Below are positions 27,750 through 36,557 of a stretch of DNA of 64,000 nucleotides, piece by piece. The notes beneath the pieces are model-generated. The model saw only the letters and a list, made by a program, of their open reading frames with translations, made no database searches and was not told where the DNA came from. Each line of letters starts with the position of its first letter. Within the stretch, counting starts at the first letter, position 1. Origin of the DNA: Microbacterium saperdae. GTDB lineage: Bacteria; Actinomycetota; Actinomycetes; Actinomycetales; Microbacteriaceae. The translations under genes were made by a program, and so were the position numbers. Where the stretch lies: positions 2,666,001-2,730,000 of the forward strand of contig NZ_VFOX01000001.1 in assembly GCF_006716345.1 (NCBI RefSeq), given 5' to 3'.

Positions 27750-27790
27750 CCGGCCACGGTACCGGAGAGTGCGCGATCAGAGGTCCCGGA

Positions 27791-28321
27791 TCAGTGCGCC
27801 GCCCACATCACGATCACGCCCACGGTCATCGCCCACGACTCGACGGCGAGCAGTCGCGAAGCGGCCGTCCGCGGGTGCGGGCGGATCCGGTCGGCGACGG
27901 TCCAGGCCAGGAGCAGCAGCACGCCGACGGTCGCGATGCCGGGCACGGCATCCGTCCCGAGATGCGGGCCGTGACCGGACAGGACCTCCGCGCCCGGCGC
28001 CACCCCCGCCCCGTGCGCCACCCCGGCGAACGAACACACCGCCATCACGAGCGATCCCAGCGCGCGGTGGCAGCATGCCCGCACCGCTGTCGCGCCGCGC
28101 AGTCCCGCCGTGCCGAGCATCGCGGAGGCCAGGAGCGCGACCCCCGCGAGCAGCGCGACGCGCGGATCGCCGGCCGCGAGGACCATGCCGATCATCGCGA
28201 AGGCCATCACGATCACCGACTGGCGTCCCTGCCACGGCACGGAACGGCCGGCCGCGAGGCAGCACGCGACCGTGACGATCGCACTCGCGATCATCAGCAC
28301 CATCGCCGCGGGTCCACCCAT
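27791..28321 (-). CDS. Multi-helix membrane protein of unknown function
   Basis: 176 residues with about five hydrophobic helices (PAAMVLMIASAIVTVACCLA, SVIVMAFAMIGMVLAAG, VALLAGVALLASAMLG and others). The start at 28321 is preferred over an ATG at 28363 because the longer form would read through the TetR operator at 28335-28350. It is divergent from the TetR gene and therefore probably under its control. Histidines and cysteines near helix ends could bind metal, but I recognise no family. Confidence 0.6.
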   Translation of the reverse strand: MGGPAAMVLMIASAIVTVACCLAAGRSVPWQGRQSVIVMAFAMIGMVLAAGDPRVALLAGVALLASAMLGTAGLRGATAVRACCHRALGSLVMAVCSFAGVAHGAGVAPGAEVLSGHGPHLGTDAVPGIATVGVLLLLAWTVADRIRPHPRTAASRLLAVESWAMTVGVIVMWAAH

Positions 28322-28334
28322 GGATCGGATTATA

Positions 28335-28350
28335 TTGATCAATCGCTCAA
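28335..28350. promoter_or_regulatory. TetR operator candidate, site 1
   Basis: TTGATCA-AT-CGCTCAA, an imperfect palindrome in the divergent gap between the membrane protein and TetR genes. It matches site 2 at 29064-29079 in layout (7-bp arms, 2-bp spacer). Confidence 0.6.
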
Positions 28351-28410
28351 AATAGTCAGACATCGATCGAAAGCAGCGAGGACACCGAGCGGATGCGCCA
28401 AGATGGGCAG

Positions 28411-28995
28411 ATGCCCCGCATCGTCGACCATGATGAGCGGCGCCGGCAGATCGCCGAGGCGCTGCTGGCGGTCGCCGCCCGCGACGGGCACGAGAGCGTG
28501 TCGTCGCGCGCCGTCGCGAAGGAGCTGGGTGTCGCCACCGGCTCGCTGTGGCACTACTTCGACGGATTCGACGATGTCGTGCGCGCCGCCGCCGCCGAGG
28601 TCACCCGCCGCACCGACGCCCGCATCGCCGACGCCACCACCGGCCTGCGCGGCCTCCCCCGCCTCCATGCACTCATGCGCGAAGTCCTGCCCGTCGATGA
28701 GCGCACCCGCTCCGAAGCCCGCGTCGTGGTCGGATTCTGGGGTCGTGTCGCGACCCTCGCGTCCACACCGGATGCCGGCGCACCGACCCTCGCGACCTGG
28801 CAGGACAGCATCCGCGATGCCCTCGAGGAGGCCGTGGCCGACGGCGAGCTCCGCGCCGACACTCCGCAGGACGCCGTGATGGCGCTGCTGCGTTCGATCA
28901 CCTACGGCCAGCAGGTGGTCGAGGTCACGGAGCCCCAGCCCGAGGCTGCCCACCTCGCCGTGCTCGACGGCATCCTCGCCCCCTGGCGCAGCTGA
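28411..28995 (+). CDS. TetR-family regulator of the amine oxidase region
   Basis: 194 residues. The HTH reads SVSSRAVAKELGVATGSLWHYF. The ATG at 28411 (MPRIVDHDERRR) was chosen because the same opening is seen in the other TetR protein (MPKIIDHDQRRR); an ATG 18 bases upstream is possible. It lies between two matching palindromes, one in front of itself and one in front of the copper amine oxidase, so it probably represses itself, the divergent membrane protein and the oxidase, with an amine as inducer. Confidence 0.88.
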   Translation: MPRIVDHDERRRQIAEALLAVAARDGHESVSSRAVAKELGVATGSLWHYFDGFDDVVRAAAAEVTRRTDARIADATTGLRGLPRLHALMREVLPVDERTRSEARVVVGFWGRVATLASTPDAGAPTLATWQDSIRDALEEAVADGELRADTPQDAVMALLRSITYGQQVVEVTEPQPEAAHLAVLDGILAPWRS

Positions 28996-29063
28996 CTCCC
29001 CCGCGGACGATCCGGCTCTTGTCACGCCGGTCGTTCCGTCGTACCATCGTGCCAACCCGTTTA

Positions 29064-29079
29064 TTGAGCAAGTGCTCGA
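29064..29079. promoter_or_regulatory. TetR operator candidate, site 2
   Basis: TTGAGCA-AG-TGCTCGA, a palindrome with one mismatch, 18-33 bp upstream of the amine oxidase ATG and in the position of its promoter. Confidence 0.65.
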
Positions 29080-29096
29080 AAATAGTGAGGTCGACG

Positions 29097-31085
29097 ATGT
29101 CCCACCACTCCCCGCAGCCCGTCTCGATCGAGAAGATCGCGGTCCCGCACCCGCTCGACCCGCTGACCGGCACCGAGATCGCCGCCGCCCGCGCCGTGAT
29201 GGATGCCGCAGGCCTGCTCACCGCGACCGTGCGGGTCCCGATGCTGCTCCCCGACGAACCCACCAAGGATGAGCTCGCCGCCTGGCTGCCGGGCGCCCCG
29301 ATCGACCGCCGCGTCGACGCGACTCTGCTCGACACGGCCACGGGCGTCGCGACCGAGGTCATCGTCTCGATCACGCGGGGCGAGGTCGTGCGCACCGAGC
29401 GCGTGCCCAACGATGCTCCCCCCTACGGACAGCCGCAGTACCTGTTCGAGGAGTACGAGCGCGCCGAGACCATCGCGAAGGCCTCCCCCGAGTGGCAGGC
29501 CGCGATGCGGCGGCGCGGACTCGAAGACCACATGGCGCTCGCGTTCTGCGGCCCGCTCGCCCCGGGCTACACGGGCCGCGCCGACGAGGTGGGGCGCCGC
29601 GTCATCCGCTCGCTCACCTTCCTGAAGTACGACGAGAACGACTCCCCCTGGGCGCACCCGGTCGAAGGCCTGATCGTGCACATCGACCTCACCGCGAACG
29701 CCGTCATCCGCGTCGAGGACCATGGCGACGTCCCTGTTCCCGCCGGCCACGGCAACTATTACCCCGAGACCCAGGGAGCGGCCCGCACGACCCTGAAGCC
29801 GATCGAGATCACCCAGCCCGAGGGGCCGAGCTTCGCCGTGACCGGCTCTCTCGTGGAGTGGGAGGGCTGGTCGATGCGGGTGGACTTCAACGCGCGCGAG
29901 GGACTCGTGCTGCACGACGTCGCGTTCGGCGGACGCTCCGTGCTGAGCCGCGCGAGCGTGCCGGAGATGGTGGTCCCGTACGGCGACACCGCCCCCGGCC
30001 GCTTCTGGATCAGCTACTTCGACGCCGGCGAGTACCTGCTGGGCAAGAACGCCAACCACCTGGAACTCGGGTGCGACTGCCTGGGCGTCATCCGCTACCT
30101 CGACGGCTACGTCGCCGACGACCACGGCCACCCGGTGCGCATCCCGAACGTGATCTGCATGCACGAAGAGGACTACGGCATCCTCTGGAAGCACACCGAT
30201 CTGGCCGGTCGCGCCGACGTGCGCCGCTCGCGCCGTTTCGTGGTGTCGTACTTCTCCACGATCGGCAACTACGACTACGGCTTCTACTGGCACTTCTACC
30301 TGGACGGTTCGATCGAGGTCGTCGCGAAGGCGACCGGCATCGTGTTCGCCGCCGCGGGTGAGCCCGGCGTGCGCCAGAAGCACGCGACCGAACTCGCCCC
30401 CGGCGTCTTCGCCCCCGTGCACCAGCACCTCTTCTGCGCGCGTCTCGACGTGGCGATCGACGGCGAGGACAACCGCCTGGTCGAGGTCGATGCGCAGCGC
30501 GTGCCGATGGGGCCGGACAACCCGTTCGGCAACGCGTTCACGTGGTCGGAGACGACGCTCGCGACCGAGTCGGAGGCGCAGCGCGACGCAGACAGCTCGG
30601 TCGCCCGCGTCTGGGAGGTGCAGAGCGCCTCGCGCACCAACCGCGTCGGACGCCCGACCGCCTATCACCTGGTGCCGGAGCCCACCGCGCTGCTCATGGC
30701 CGATCCCGCCTCGTCTGTGGCCGCGCGCGCCGCGTTCGCGACCAAGCACCTCTGGGCGACGAAGCACGAACAGGGACAGATCTGGCCGGCCGGCCGCTAC
30801 CCCAACGCGCACCAGGGCGGCGCCGGCCTGCCGGAGTACACGGCAGGCGACCGGTCGATCGACGGCGAGGACATCGTGCTGTGGCACACGTTCGGTCTGA
30901 CGCACTTCCCTCGTCCGGAGGACTGGCCCATCATGCCCGTCGACTATGCCGGCTTCTGGTTCAAGCCCTACGGCTTCCTCGACCAGAACCCCGCGATGGA
31001 CGTCCCCGAGTCCTCACAGGCGCACGGCGCGTCGGCATCCGAGGGATGCTGCGGCGGAGGTGCCAGCTGCGCCTGCGCCCACTGA
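29097..31085 (+). CDS. Copper amine oxidase (TPQ) with cysteine-rich C-terminal tail
   Basis: 662 residues. The enzyme deaminates a primary amine to aldehyde, ammonia and H2O2. The TPQ precursor tyrosine is Y392 in TIGNYDYGF, the catalytic base is D309 in YFDAGEY, and two copper ligands are H442 and H444 in VHQHLF, with the third in the late LTHFPRPEDWP segment. The ATG at 29097 was chosen because the longer frame starts upstream of the operator. The last 14 residues, EGCCGGGASCACAH, form a Cys/His-rich tail that may load copper. No signal peptide is visible, so it is cytoplasmic. The upstream TetR is the likely regulator. Confidence 0.95.
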   Translation: MSHHSPQPVSIEKIAVPHPLDPLTGTEIAAARAVMDAAGLLTATVRVPMLLPDEPTKDELAAWLPGAPIDRRVDATLLDTATGVATEVIVSITRGEVVRTERVPNDAPPYGQPQYLFEEYERAETIAKASPEWQAAMRRRGLEDHMALAFCGPLAPGYTGRADEVGRRVIRSLTFLKYDENDSPWAHPVEGLIVHIDLTANAVIRVEDHGDVPVPAGHGNYYPETQGAARTTLKPIEITQPEGPSFAVTGSLVEWEGWSMRVDFNAREGLVLHDVAFGGRSVLSRASVPEMVVPYGDTAPGRFWISYFDAGEYLLGKNANHLELGCDCLGVIRYLDGYVADDHGHPVRIPNVICMHEEDYGILWKHTDLAGRADVRRSRRFVVSYFSTIGNYDYGFYWHFYLDGSIEVVAKATGIVFAAAGEPGVRQKHATELAPGVFAPVHQHLFCARLDVAIDGEDNRLVEVDAQRVPMGPDNPFGNAFTWSETTLATESEAQRDADSSVARVWEVQSASRTNRVGRPTAYHLVPEPTALLMADPASSVAARAAFATKHLWATKHEQGQIWPAGRYPNAHQGGAGLPEYTAGDRSIDGEDIVLWHTFGLTHFPRPEDWPIMPVDYAGFWFKPYGFLDQNPAMDVPESSQAHGASASEGCCGGGASCACAH

Positions 31086-31123
31086 GGCCCCTGTCGTCGA
31101 ACCGGGCAGCTGTCGTCGAACCT

Positions 31124-31168
31124 GGCACCTGCTGTCGCTGAACGACGCACATTCCGACGACAGGTGCC
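31124..31168. terminator. Long-stem inverted repeat between convergent genes
   Basis: GGCACCTG (31124-31131) pairs with CAGGTGCC (31161-31168), with further CTGTCG/CGACGA pairing inside. It lies in a 183-bp gap that also has imperfect tandem copies of CTGTCGTCGAACC (from 31091 and from 31110). It could terminate the amine oxidase transcript. Confidence 0.45.
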
Positions 31169-31268
31169 GCCTTCGTGACAGGTCACGAGACGGAGTCGGC
31201 ACCTCGCGACGGAATCAGCTCCCGTCAGCGACAACAGGGGTCAGCTTCGCGTCCGCCGGCGCGCCGGT

Positions 31269-32219
31269 TCAGGACAGCGCGCTGATCGCGTCGCGCAGGA
31301 TGCCGTCGGCGGCGGCGAGAGCCGATGCCGACGCGTCCGCCGACGCGCCCGTGACGAGCATCAGCACCGCCAGCTTGACCGATCCCTGAGCGGATGCGAG
31401 TGCTGCGGAGGCATCCTCGACCCCGACGCCCGCGAGCTGTGTGACCGTGCGGATCGAGCGCGCGTGCAGCTTCTCGTTGGTGGCCTGCAGGTCGACCATC
31501 ACGCCGCGGTATGTCTTGCCGAGCTTGATCATCGAGAGCGTGGTCAGCATGTTGACCACCAGCTTCTGCGCCGTGCCGGACTTCAGGCGGGTCGACCCGG
31601 AGATGAACTCCGGCCCGGTGACGACCTCGATCGCGATCTCGGCCGCCGCGCCGATCGCGGAGTCGGCGTTCGAGGCGATCGCGACGGTCAATGCGCCGAT
31701 CCCGCGGGCGTAGTCGAGGCCGCCGACGACATAGGGCGTGCGTCCGGATGCCGAGATCCCCACGACCGTGTCGTTCTCGGAGAGCTCGAGGTCGCGGAGC
31801 GAGGCTTCGGCGGCCTCACCGTCGTCTTCGGCGTTCTCGACGGCCGAGCGGATCGCGGTCTCGCCCCCGGCGATCAGTCCGATGACCATCGACGGGTCGG
31901 TGCCGAAGGTCGGGGGGCATTCGCTCGCATCGAGCACACCGACGCGACCCGCGGTGCCGGCACCGATGTAGATCAGTCGTCCGCCCCGGCGGAAGCGCTC
32001 GGTGATGCCGTCCACCGCCGCCGCGATCTCGGCGACGCACGCGGCGACGGCCACCGGCACCCGCGCGTCTTCCGCGTTCATCCGCCGCACGAGTTCGACG
32101 GTCTCGAGCAGGTCGAGGTCGCCGCGCTCGGTCGTCGACGCCTCGGTGCCCAGGCCCTCGAGCACCGAGAGGAGAGCGGTCAGTCGGGAGTCGTCATTCA
32201 GCGCATCAGAGTTCAGCAC
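31269..32219 (-). CDS. murQ: N-acetylmuramic acid 6-phosphate etherase
   Basis: 316 residues from the GTG at 32219. The SIS-domain block GRLIYIGAGTAGRVGVLDAS and SECPPTFG are diagnostic of MurQ, as is LKSGTAQKLVVNMLTT. It cleaves the lactyl ether of MurNAc-6-phosphate to GlcNAc-6-phosphate in cell-wall recycling. The chosen start overlaps the end of the kinase gene by 14 bp, with AAGG upstream; an earlier in-frame ATG would lie deep inside that gene. MurQ and the kinase form one unit, divergent from an RpiR/MurR regulator. Confidence 0.95.
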   Translation of the reverse strand: MLNSDALNDDSRLTALLSVLEGLGTEASTTERGDLDLLETVELVRRMNAEDARVPVAVAACVAEIAAAVDGITERFRRGGRLIYIGAGTAGRVGVLDASECPPTFGTDPSMVIGLIAGGETAIRSAVENAEDDGEAAEASLRDLELSENDTVVGISASGRTPYVVGGLDYARGIGALTVAIASNADSAIGAAAEIAIEVVTGPEFISGSTRLKSGTAQKLVVNMLTTLSMIKLGKTYRGVMVDLQATNEKLHARSIRTVTQLAGVGVEDASAALASAQGSVKLAVLMLVTGASADASASALAAADGILRDAISALS

Positions 32220-33099
32220 GGTGCACGAACCTTTCGTGGGGGAGATCTGTCCGGCGCGCGAGGAGCGAAGCGCCCTCCAGCGCATCGCCCGCCGCGGGCA
32301 CGCTGCGTCGTCCTGCCGCCTGCAGTGCGGCGACGAGGGCGGAGTGGAACCAGCGGTGGTCGGCGAGTCCGCCGTGCAGCGTCACGTCGAGCGTGCGCGA
32401 GGAGGCGGCGACGGCGGAGGCGGTGAGCAGACGCACGGCTTCCGCGGCGATCTCGCCGGCGATCCGGTCGCCGTCGGCCGCCGCATCCAGCACCGGCGGC
32501 GCGAGGGTCGCGAGGCGGCGGGCGAGGGGCTCTGGCTGCGAGAGCCAGGCGGGGATATCGGATGCTGCGCCGATGCGGTCCTCGATCACGGCGGTGAGCA
32601 CGGTCTCGGGAGTCAGCCCTGCGGAGTGGCGCAGCACGGCACGCACCGCCTCCCGTCCGAGCCACGAGCCGCTGCCGAAGTCGCCGAGCTCCGGACCCCA
32701 GCCGTCGACCAGGCGCGCGCCGTCGGCGTCGATGCCGAGTGCGGCCGCGCCGGTGCCGGCGATGAGCAGCACGCCTTCGCCGCCGTCGAGCGCACCGGCG
32801 TGCGCCGTCACGACATCGGATGCCACCGCGACCGCGGCGCCGGTGGAGGCAGCGAGCGCCGAGGCGAGATCCTGCGCGGCAGCGGGTGCCGCCCACGCGC
32901 CGGCGGCACCGACGCCGAGCAGCGCGACGTCACCGTCGATGCGTTCGAGCAGGGGGCGGATCGCGGCGAGCGCCGCGGCGACTCCCCCGCTCGCCGCCAG
33001 GCCGGGTGCGCCGATGCCGTCATGCCGCACACCGTCGACGGCGACGCGACAACGGGACTTGCCGAGGTCGATGGCGACGACCCGGTGCGGAGAACTCAT
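32206..33099 (-). CDS. BadF/BadG-family sugar kinase (NagK/MurK-like)
   Basis: 297 residues of the ASKHA fold. The phosphate-1 loop AIDLGKSRCRVAV is at 9-21, LIAGTGAAALG gives the phosphate-2 loop, and DGWGPELGDFGSGSWLGREA is the family signature. In Clostridium a BadF-type kinase (MurK) phosphorylates MurNAc and GlcNAc. Next to MurQ and with no PTS gene nearby, this one probably makes MurNAc-6-phosphate from imported MurNAc. Confidence 0.85.
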   Translation of the reverse strand: MSSPHRVVAIDLGKSRCRVAVDGVRHDGIGAPGLAASGGVAAALAAIRPLLERIDGDVALLGVGAAGAWAAPAAAQDLASALAASTGAAVAVASDVVTAHAGALDGGEGVLLIAGTGAAALGIDADGARLVDGWGPELGDFGSGSWLGREAVRAVLRHSAGLTPETVLTAVIEDRIGAASDIPAWLSQPEPLARRLATLAPPVLDAAADGDRIAGEIAAEAVRLLTASAVAASSRTLDVTLHGGLADHRWFHSALVAALQAAGRRSVPAAGDALEGASLLARRTDLPHERFVHRAEL

Positions 33100-33132
33100 G
33101 AAAATAGTCTACGCACAGCTGAGCATCCATGA

Positions 33133-33142
33133 AACAATTGTT
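33133..33142. promoter_or_regulatory. Palindrome AACAATTGTT, MurR/RpiR operator candidate
   Basis: A perfect 10-bp palindrome in the AT-rich divergent gap between the kinase-murQ operon and the RpiR regulator gene. An AAAATAGTCTAC segment closer to the kinase (from 33101) may be the leftward promoter. Confidence 0.45.
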
Positions 33143-33218
33143 CAACGCGTCCACGGGATCATCCGCGGCTGCGCACGCGACGACCCGCGAACACGAACCG
33201 CGCGACACGAGGAGAGGC

Positions 33219-34079
33219 ATGAGCGTCCAGACGACCATCGCGACAGCCGCCGAGACCCTTCCCCCCTCGCTCGCCCGCATCGCGCGGGTGATCCGCGACA
33301 ACCCGACGACCGCGGTCGAGAGCACGATCTCGGAGCTGGCCGCACTCTGCGACACCTCCGTCGCCTCTGTCGTGCGCTTCTGCCGGGCGATCGGCCTGCG
33401 CGGCTATGCGGCGCTGCGCATGGCCCTCGCCACCGAGCTCGGACGTGAGTCGGTGCAGTTCAGCGCGCCCGCGGGCTTCGGCTCGGAGATCGCGGTGGGC
33501 GACTCGCTCCGTGAAGCGGTCGGCAAGGTCGCGGCGCTGGAGCTGCTCGCGATCGAGGAGACGGTCGGCAACCTCGACTACGACGTGCTCGCCGCCGCGG
33601 TGGAAGCGGTCGACCATGCGAACCGGATCCTGCTGTTCGGCGTCGGCGCGAGCCGACTGGTCGCCGACGACCTCGGCCACAAGCTGCTCCGGATCGGACG
33701 GACGGCGATCGTGCTCTCCGATGCACACGAGGCCAGTGCGGCTGCGGCGCTCGGCGCCAAGAAGACCGTCGCGATCGGTTTCTCGAACTCAGGGACGACC
33801 ACCGAGACCCTGCAGTTCCTGCGCACCGCCCGCGCGGCCGGCACGACGACGATCGGCGTGACGAGCGCTGCCGACTCGCCCCTCGCGACGTCCGTCGACC
33901 ACGCGCTGTTCACCCACGCCCGCGAATCCCGGTTCCGTGCAGGCGCCATGGTCAGTCGGATCGCGCAGCTCGCGCTCGTCGACTGCCTCTTCGTCGGGGT
34001 CGCGCAGCAGCGTCACGCGCACACCGTGCATGCGCTGCAGCGCACGGCGGACGCGGCGCAGGCGCTCCGCCGCGACTGA
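33219..34079 (+). CDS. MurR/RpiR-family transcriptional regulator
   Basis: 286 residues: N-terminal RpiR helix-turn-helix (ESTISELAALCDTSVASVVRF) and a C-terminal SIS sugar-phosphate-binding domain (RILLFGVGASRLVADDL, AIGFSNSGTTTE). The ATG at 33219 follows GGAGAGG; the 30 extra codons upstream cross the operator. It most likely responds to MurNAc-6-phosphate and represses the divergent kinase-murQ operon. Confidence 0.9.
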   Translation: MSVQTTIATAAETLPPSLARIARVIRDNPTTAVESTISELAALCDTSVASVVRFCRAIGLRGYAALRMALATELGRESVQFSAPAGFGSEIAVGDSLREAVGKVAALELLAIEETVGNLDYDVLAAAVEAVDHANRILLFGVGASRLVADDLGHKLLRIGRTAIVLSDAHEASAAAALGAKKTVAIGFSNSGTTTETLQFLRTARAAGTTTIGVTSAADSPLATSVDHALFTHARESRFRAGAMVSRIAQLALVDCLFVGVAQQRHAHTVHALQRTADAAQALRRD

Positions 34080-34085
34080 GCCACA

Positions 34086-34113
34086 GCCTGAGGTCGGCCG
34101 AGCCCGCTCAGGC
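34086..34113. terminator. Hairpin between convergent stops
   Basis: GCCTGAG and CTCAGGC arms with a 14-base loop lie after the regulator stop and overlap the last codons of the leftward membrane protein gene. A short bidirectional terminator candidate. Confidence 0.4.
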
Positions 34114-35223
34114 GATCGCGCTCTCCTCGCGCTCCGCCGCGGGCTGCCCCGTGACCGAGCCTGCGGTGCGCAGGAACACGATGATCCAGCTGAAGATCAG
34201 CACCGCCGCGATCAGCTCCACCGCCGTGAGGTTGTAGTAGCCGACAGCGAAGAACGCGGCGAGCAGGACGATGACCAGCACATACGCCCAGCCGAACGCC
34301 ACGAAGACCCGGGGGATCGTCGGCACGAACCACGGCAGGCCGATCACCACGACGGCGAACACGACGGTCATCCCGGTCGCGACCGTGTTGTGCAGCAGGA
34401 AGAATTCGTCCACGGGGAAGATGCCGACGCAGGCGAGGAAGATCCCCATCAGGATCAGGCCGCCGCGCACGATGAAGCGGCCTCGGCGGTCATCCGGTGC
34501 TGTCGCGGGGAGGCCTGCCGTCGCGTAGCGCGCGATCGTCGTGACCATGACCCCCGCGATGACGAGTGTCGCGTTGAACGCGAGCGAGGCGCTGTTCGTG
34601 CTCATGCCGAGCGCCGACAGGTTGTCGCGCCACCAGTGCGGATCATTGGAGGCGAGCATGCTCGCGAAGGCGCCGACCACCAGGAACACGGCGAGCACCA
34701 GCGAGAGCACCATCGGGGTGAGCGCGACGCTGCTGAGGAATGACACGTACGCCGTGAGCGCGAACGCCACCCCGACCAGCAGCGCACCGGGGAAGGGGAA
34801 GACGGGCGCGTCGGTGAAGCTGCTCTCCAGGAGCTTGGCGACGCCGAGCCATCCGAGGTACGCGATCGCGGCGTGGGCGAAGGCGATCGCTGCGAGGTCG
34901 TACCAGCGCAGCCGGTCGCCCGGCACGCTGAAGCCGTCGCGGATCGCGTCAGGACTCCGCTCCTCCGGTCGCACGGCGAGCCGCCCGAGCACGAAGGCGA
35001 TGGCAGCGGTGGCCGCTCCCCCGTACGCCGCGAACGCCCCGATCGAACCGGTGCCGCTGATCGCCATCTCGTGACCCCAGAACACGGGCCACCCGATCAC
35101 GAAGCCGACGATCAGGAACGCGGTACCCACGATGAGCGCGGTCGCCTCGAACACGGCATCCGCTGTCTCCGGCCCGCGCAGCTGCCGCAGCACCTGCCTG
35201 ACCCACTCCCCGAAAGCTCTCAT
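34108..35223 (-). CDS. Polytopic membrane protein, DUF998-like
   Basis: 371 residues with about ten hydrophobic helices. Motifs NDPHWWRDNLSALG and FNATLVIAGVM resemble the DUF998 family, in which a conserved S/N-x-LG segment precedes helix 4-5. Members may bind lipid head groups but no function is established. The ATG at 35223 opens a single-gene unit, divergent from the AraC regulator. Confidence 0.6.
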   Translation of the reverse strand: MRAFGEWVRQVLRQLRGPETADAVFEATALIVGTAFLIVGFVIGWPVFWGHEMAISGTGSIGAFAAYGGAATAAIAFVLGRLAVRPEERSPDAIRDGFSVPGDRLRWYDLAAIAFAHAAIAYLGWLGVAKLLESSFTDAPVFPFPGALLVGVAFALTAYVSFLSSVALTPMVLSLVLAVFLVVGAFASMLASNDPHWWRDNLSALGMSTNSASLAFNATLVIAGVMVTTIARYATAGLPATAPDDRRGRFIVRGGLILMGIFLACVGIFPVDEFFLLHNTVATGMTVVFAVVVIGLPWFVPTIPRVFVAFGWAYVLVIVLLAAFFAVGYYNLTAVELIAAVLIFSWIIVFLRTAGSVTGQPAAEREESAIA

Positions 35224-35339
35224 GACCCACCCTTCCGATCCACATCCTAGAAGTCGCCCCGCTCGGACGTCGCCGGTGATAACATCGCGGAACGGATCGT
35301 ATACAACGTCGTCGTTCCACCATCCCGAGGTGATCAGTC

Positions 35340-36296
35340 ATGAACGGTGCACCCGCTGCCCCCGCCGAATCGGTGTCCACTCTTGTCGCGCGCAACATCA
35401 GCGAGTTCCGCGCCGCCGTCTCCGAGTCCTTCGTGCCGCTGCAGGTGTCCAGCGGCGGCCCCGACCATTTCCGCGGAGTGATCCGCGGAGCATCCGTCGA
35501 CGAGGTCCACGTGACCGAGGTGCGAGCCACCTCGCATGTGGTCGAACGCACTCCGGAGCTCATCGCCCGTGGCGACCGCTCGTACTTCAAGGTCAGCCTG
35601 ATGCTCGCGGGCACGGGGATGCTGATCCAGGACGACCGCGAGGCCGTGCTGCAGGCCGGCGACCTCGCCGTCTACGACACCGACCGGCCCTACTCGCTCG
35701 TGTTCGACGAGGACTTCCGCACCATGGTCGTGATGTTCCCGAAGCACCTGATCAGCCTGCCGTCCGACATGATCGGCCAGCTCACCGCGGTGCGCATCTC
35801 CGGTCACGAAGGCCTCGGCGGCATGGTCGTGCCGTATCTGACGCAGCTGGCCGGCAACCTCGATCAGCTCGCCGGCACCACCGGCGCACGCCTCGCCCAC
35901 AGCGCGCTCGACCTGGTCACCACCGTGTTCACCCGTGAGCTCGGACTCGACGAAGTCTCGGCCGATCCGCACCGCGCTCTCGTGCAGCGCATCCGCTCGT
36001 ACATCGACCGCAACCTCGCGTCGACCGACCTCGGTCCCGCGTCGATCGCCTCCGCGCATTTCATCTCGACCAGGCACCTGCACGGGCTCTTCCAGGAGCA
36101 GGGCGTGACGGTGTCGACCTGGATCCGCACGCGGCGACTGGAGCAGTGCCGCCGCGATCTGCTCGACCCGATGCTCGCCGATCGACCGGTCGCGGCGATC
36201 GCCGCGCGCTGGGGCTTCGTCGACGCCGCGCACTTCAGCCGCGCGTTCAAGTCCGCGTTCGGGGTCTCCCCCAGCGAGTACCGCGCCGCCCGCTGA
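35340..36296 (+). CDS. AraC-family regulator, FeaR/MoaR-like
   Basis: 318 residues. The N-terminal part (about 1-190) is an AraC-binding-like cupin (YFKVSLMLAGTGMLIQDDRE, DLAVYDTDRPYSL), the type found in FeaR, which activates tynA for aromatic amine oxidation. The C-terminal double HTH (about 210-318) has ISTRHLHGLFQEQG and AARWGFVDAAHFSRAFKSAFG. It is encoded just upstream of a moaF homologue and an uptake system, so it probably activates them in response to an amine or its aldehyde. A GTATAC element lies in the short upstream gap. Confidence 0.9.
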   Translation: MNGAPAAPAESVSTLVARNISEFRAAVSESFVPLQVSSGGPDHFRGVIRGASVDEVHVTEVRATSHVVERTPELIARGDRSYFKVSLMLAGTGMLIQDDREAVLQAGDLAVYDTDRPYSLVFDEDFRTMVVMFPKHLISLPSDMIGQLTAVRISGHEGLGGMVVPYLTQLAGNLDQLAGTTGARLAHSALDLVTTVFTRELGLDEVSADPHRALVQRIRSYIDRNLASTDLGPASIASAHFISTRHLHGLFQEQGVTVSTWIRTRRLEQCRRDLLDPMLADRPVAAIAARWGFVDAAHFSRAFKSAFGVSPSEYRAAR

Positions 36297-36557
36297 CGAC
36301 CCGCGCACCCGCTGACGGTCCCGCGCCCGCCCCGCGCCGGGTGCGCCGGTCGGGTGCGCCGTCGCCCGCCGACGCGCGACACGACGGATGCCGGATGCCG
36401 GACTTGCCCCGGAGGGCACGCCGGTTGACTCTCGGCGCGCGATGGCCGCTGCGCCCTTGAGGCGATGACCGGCCCGGACCGAGCATGAGGCAAGCGCACC
36501 GCGATGAGGCGGTGCCCGGAGCGAAGAGGCTCCGCCACGTGCGACGTCTGGACCTCC

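Noticed and set aside
36297..36557. Possible AraC-type repeats or promoter before the first moaF
   Set aside because: Only short GGATGCC direct repeats and a lone TTGACT are present, too weak to call.
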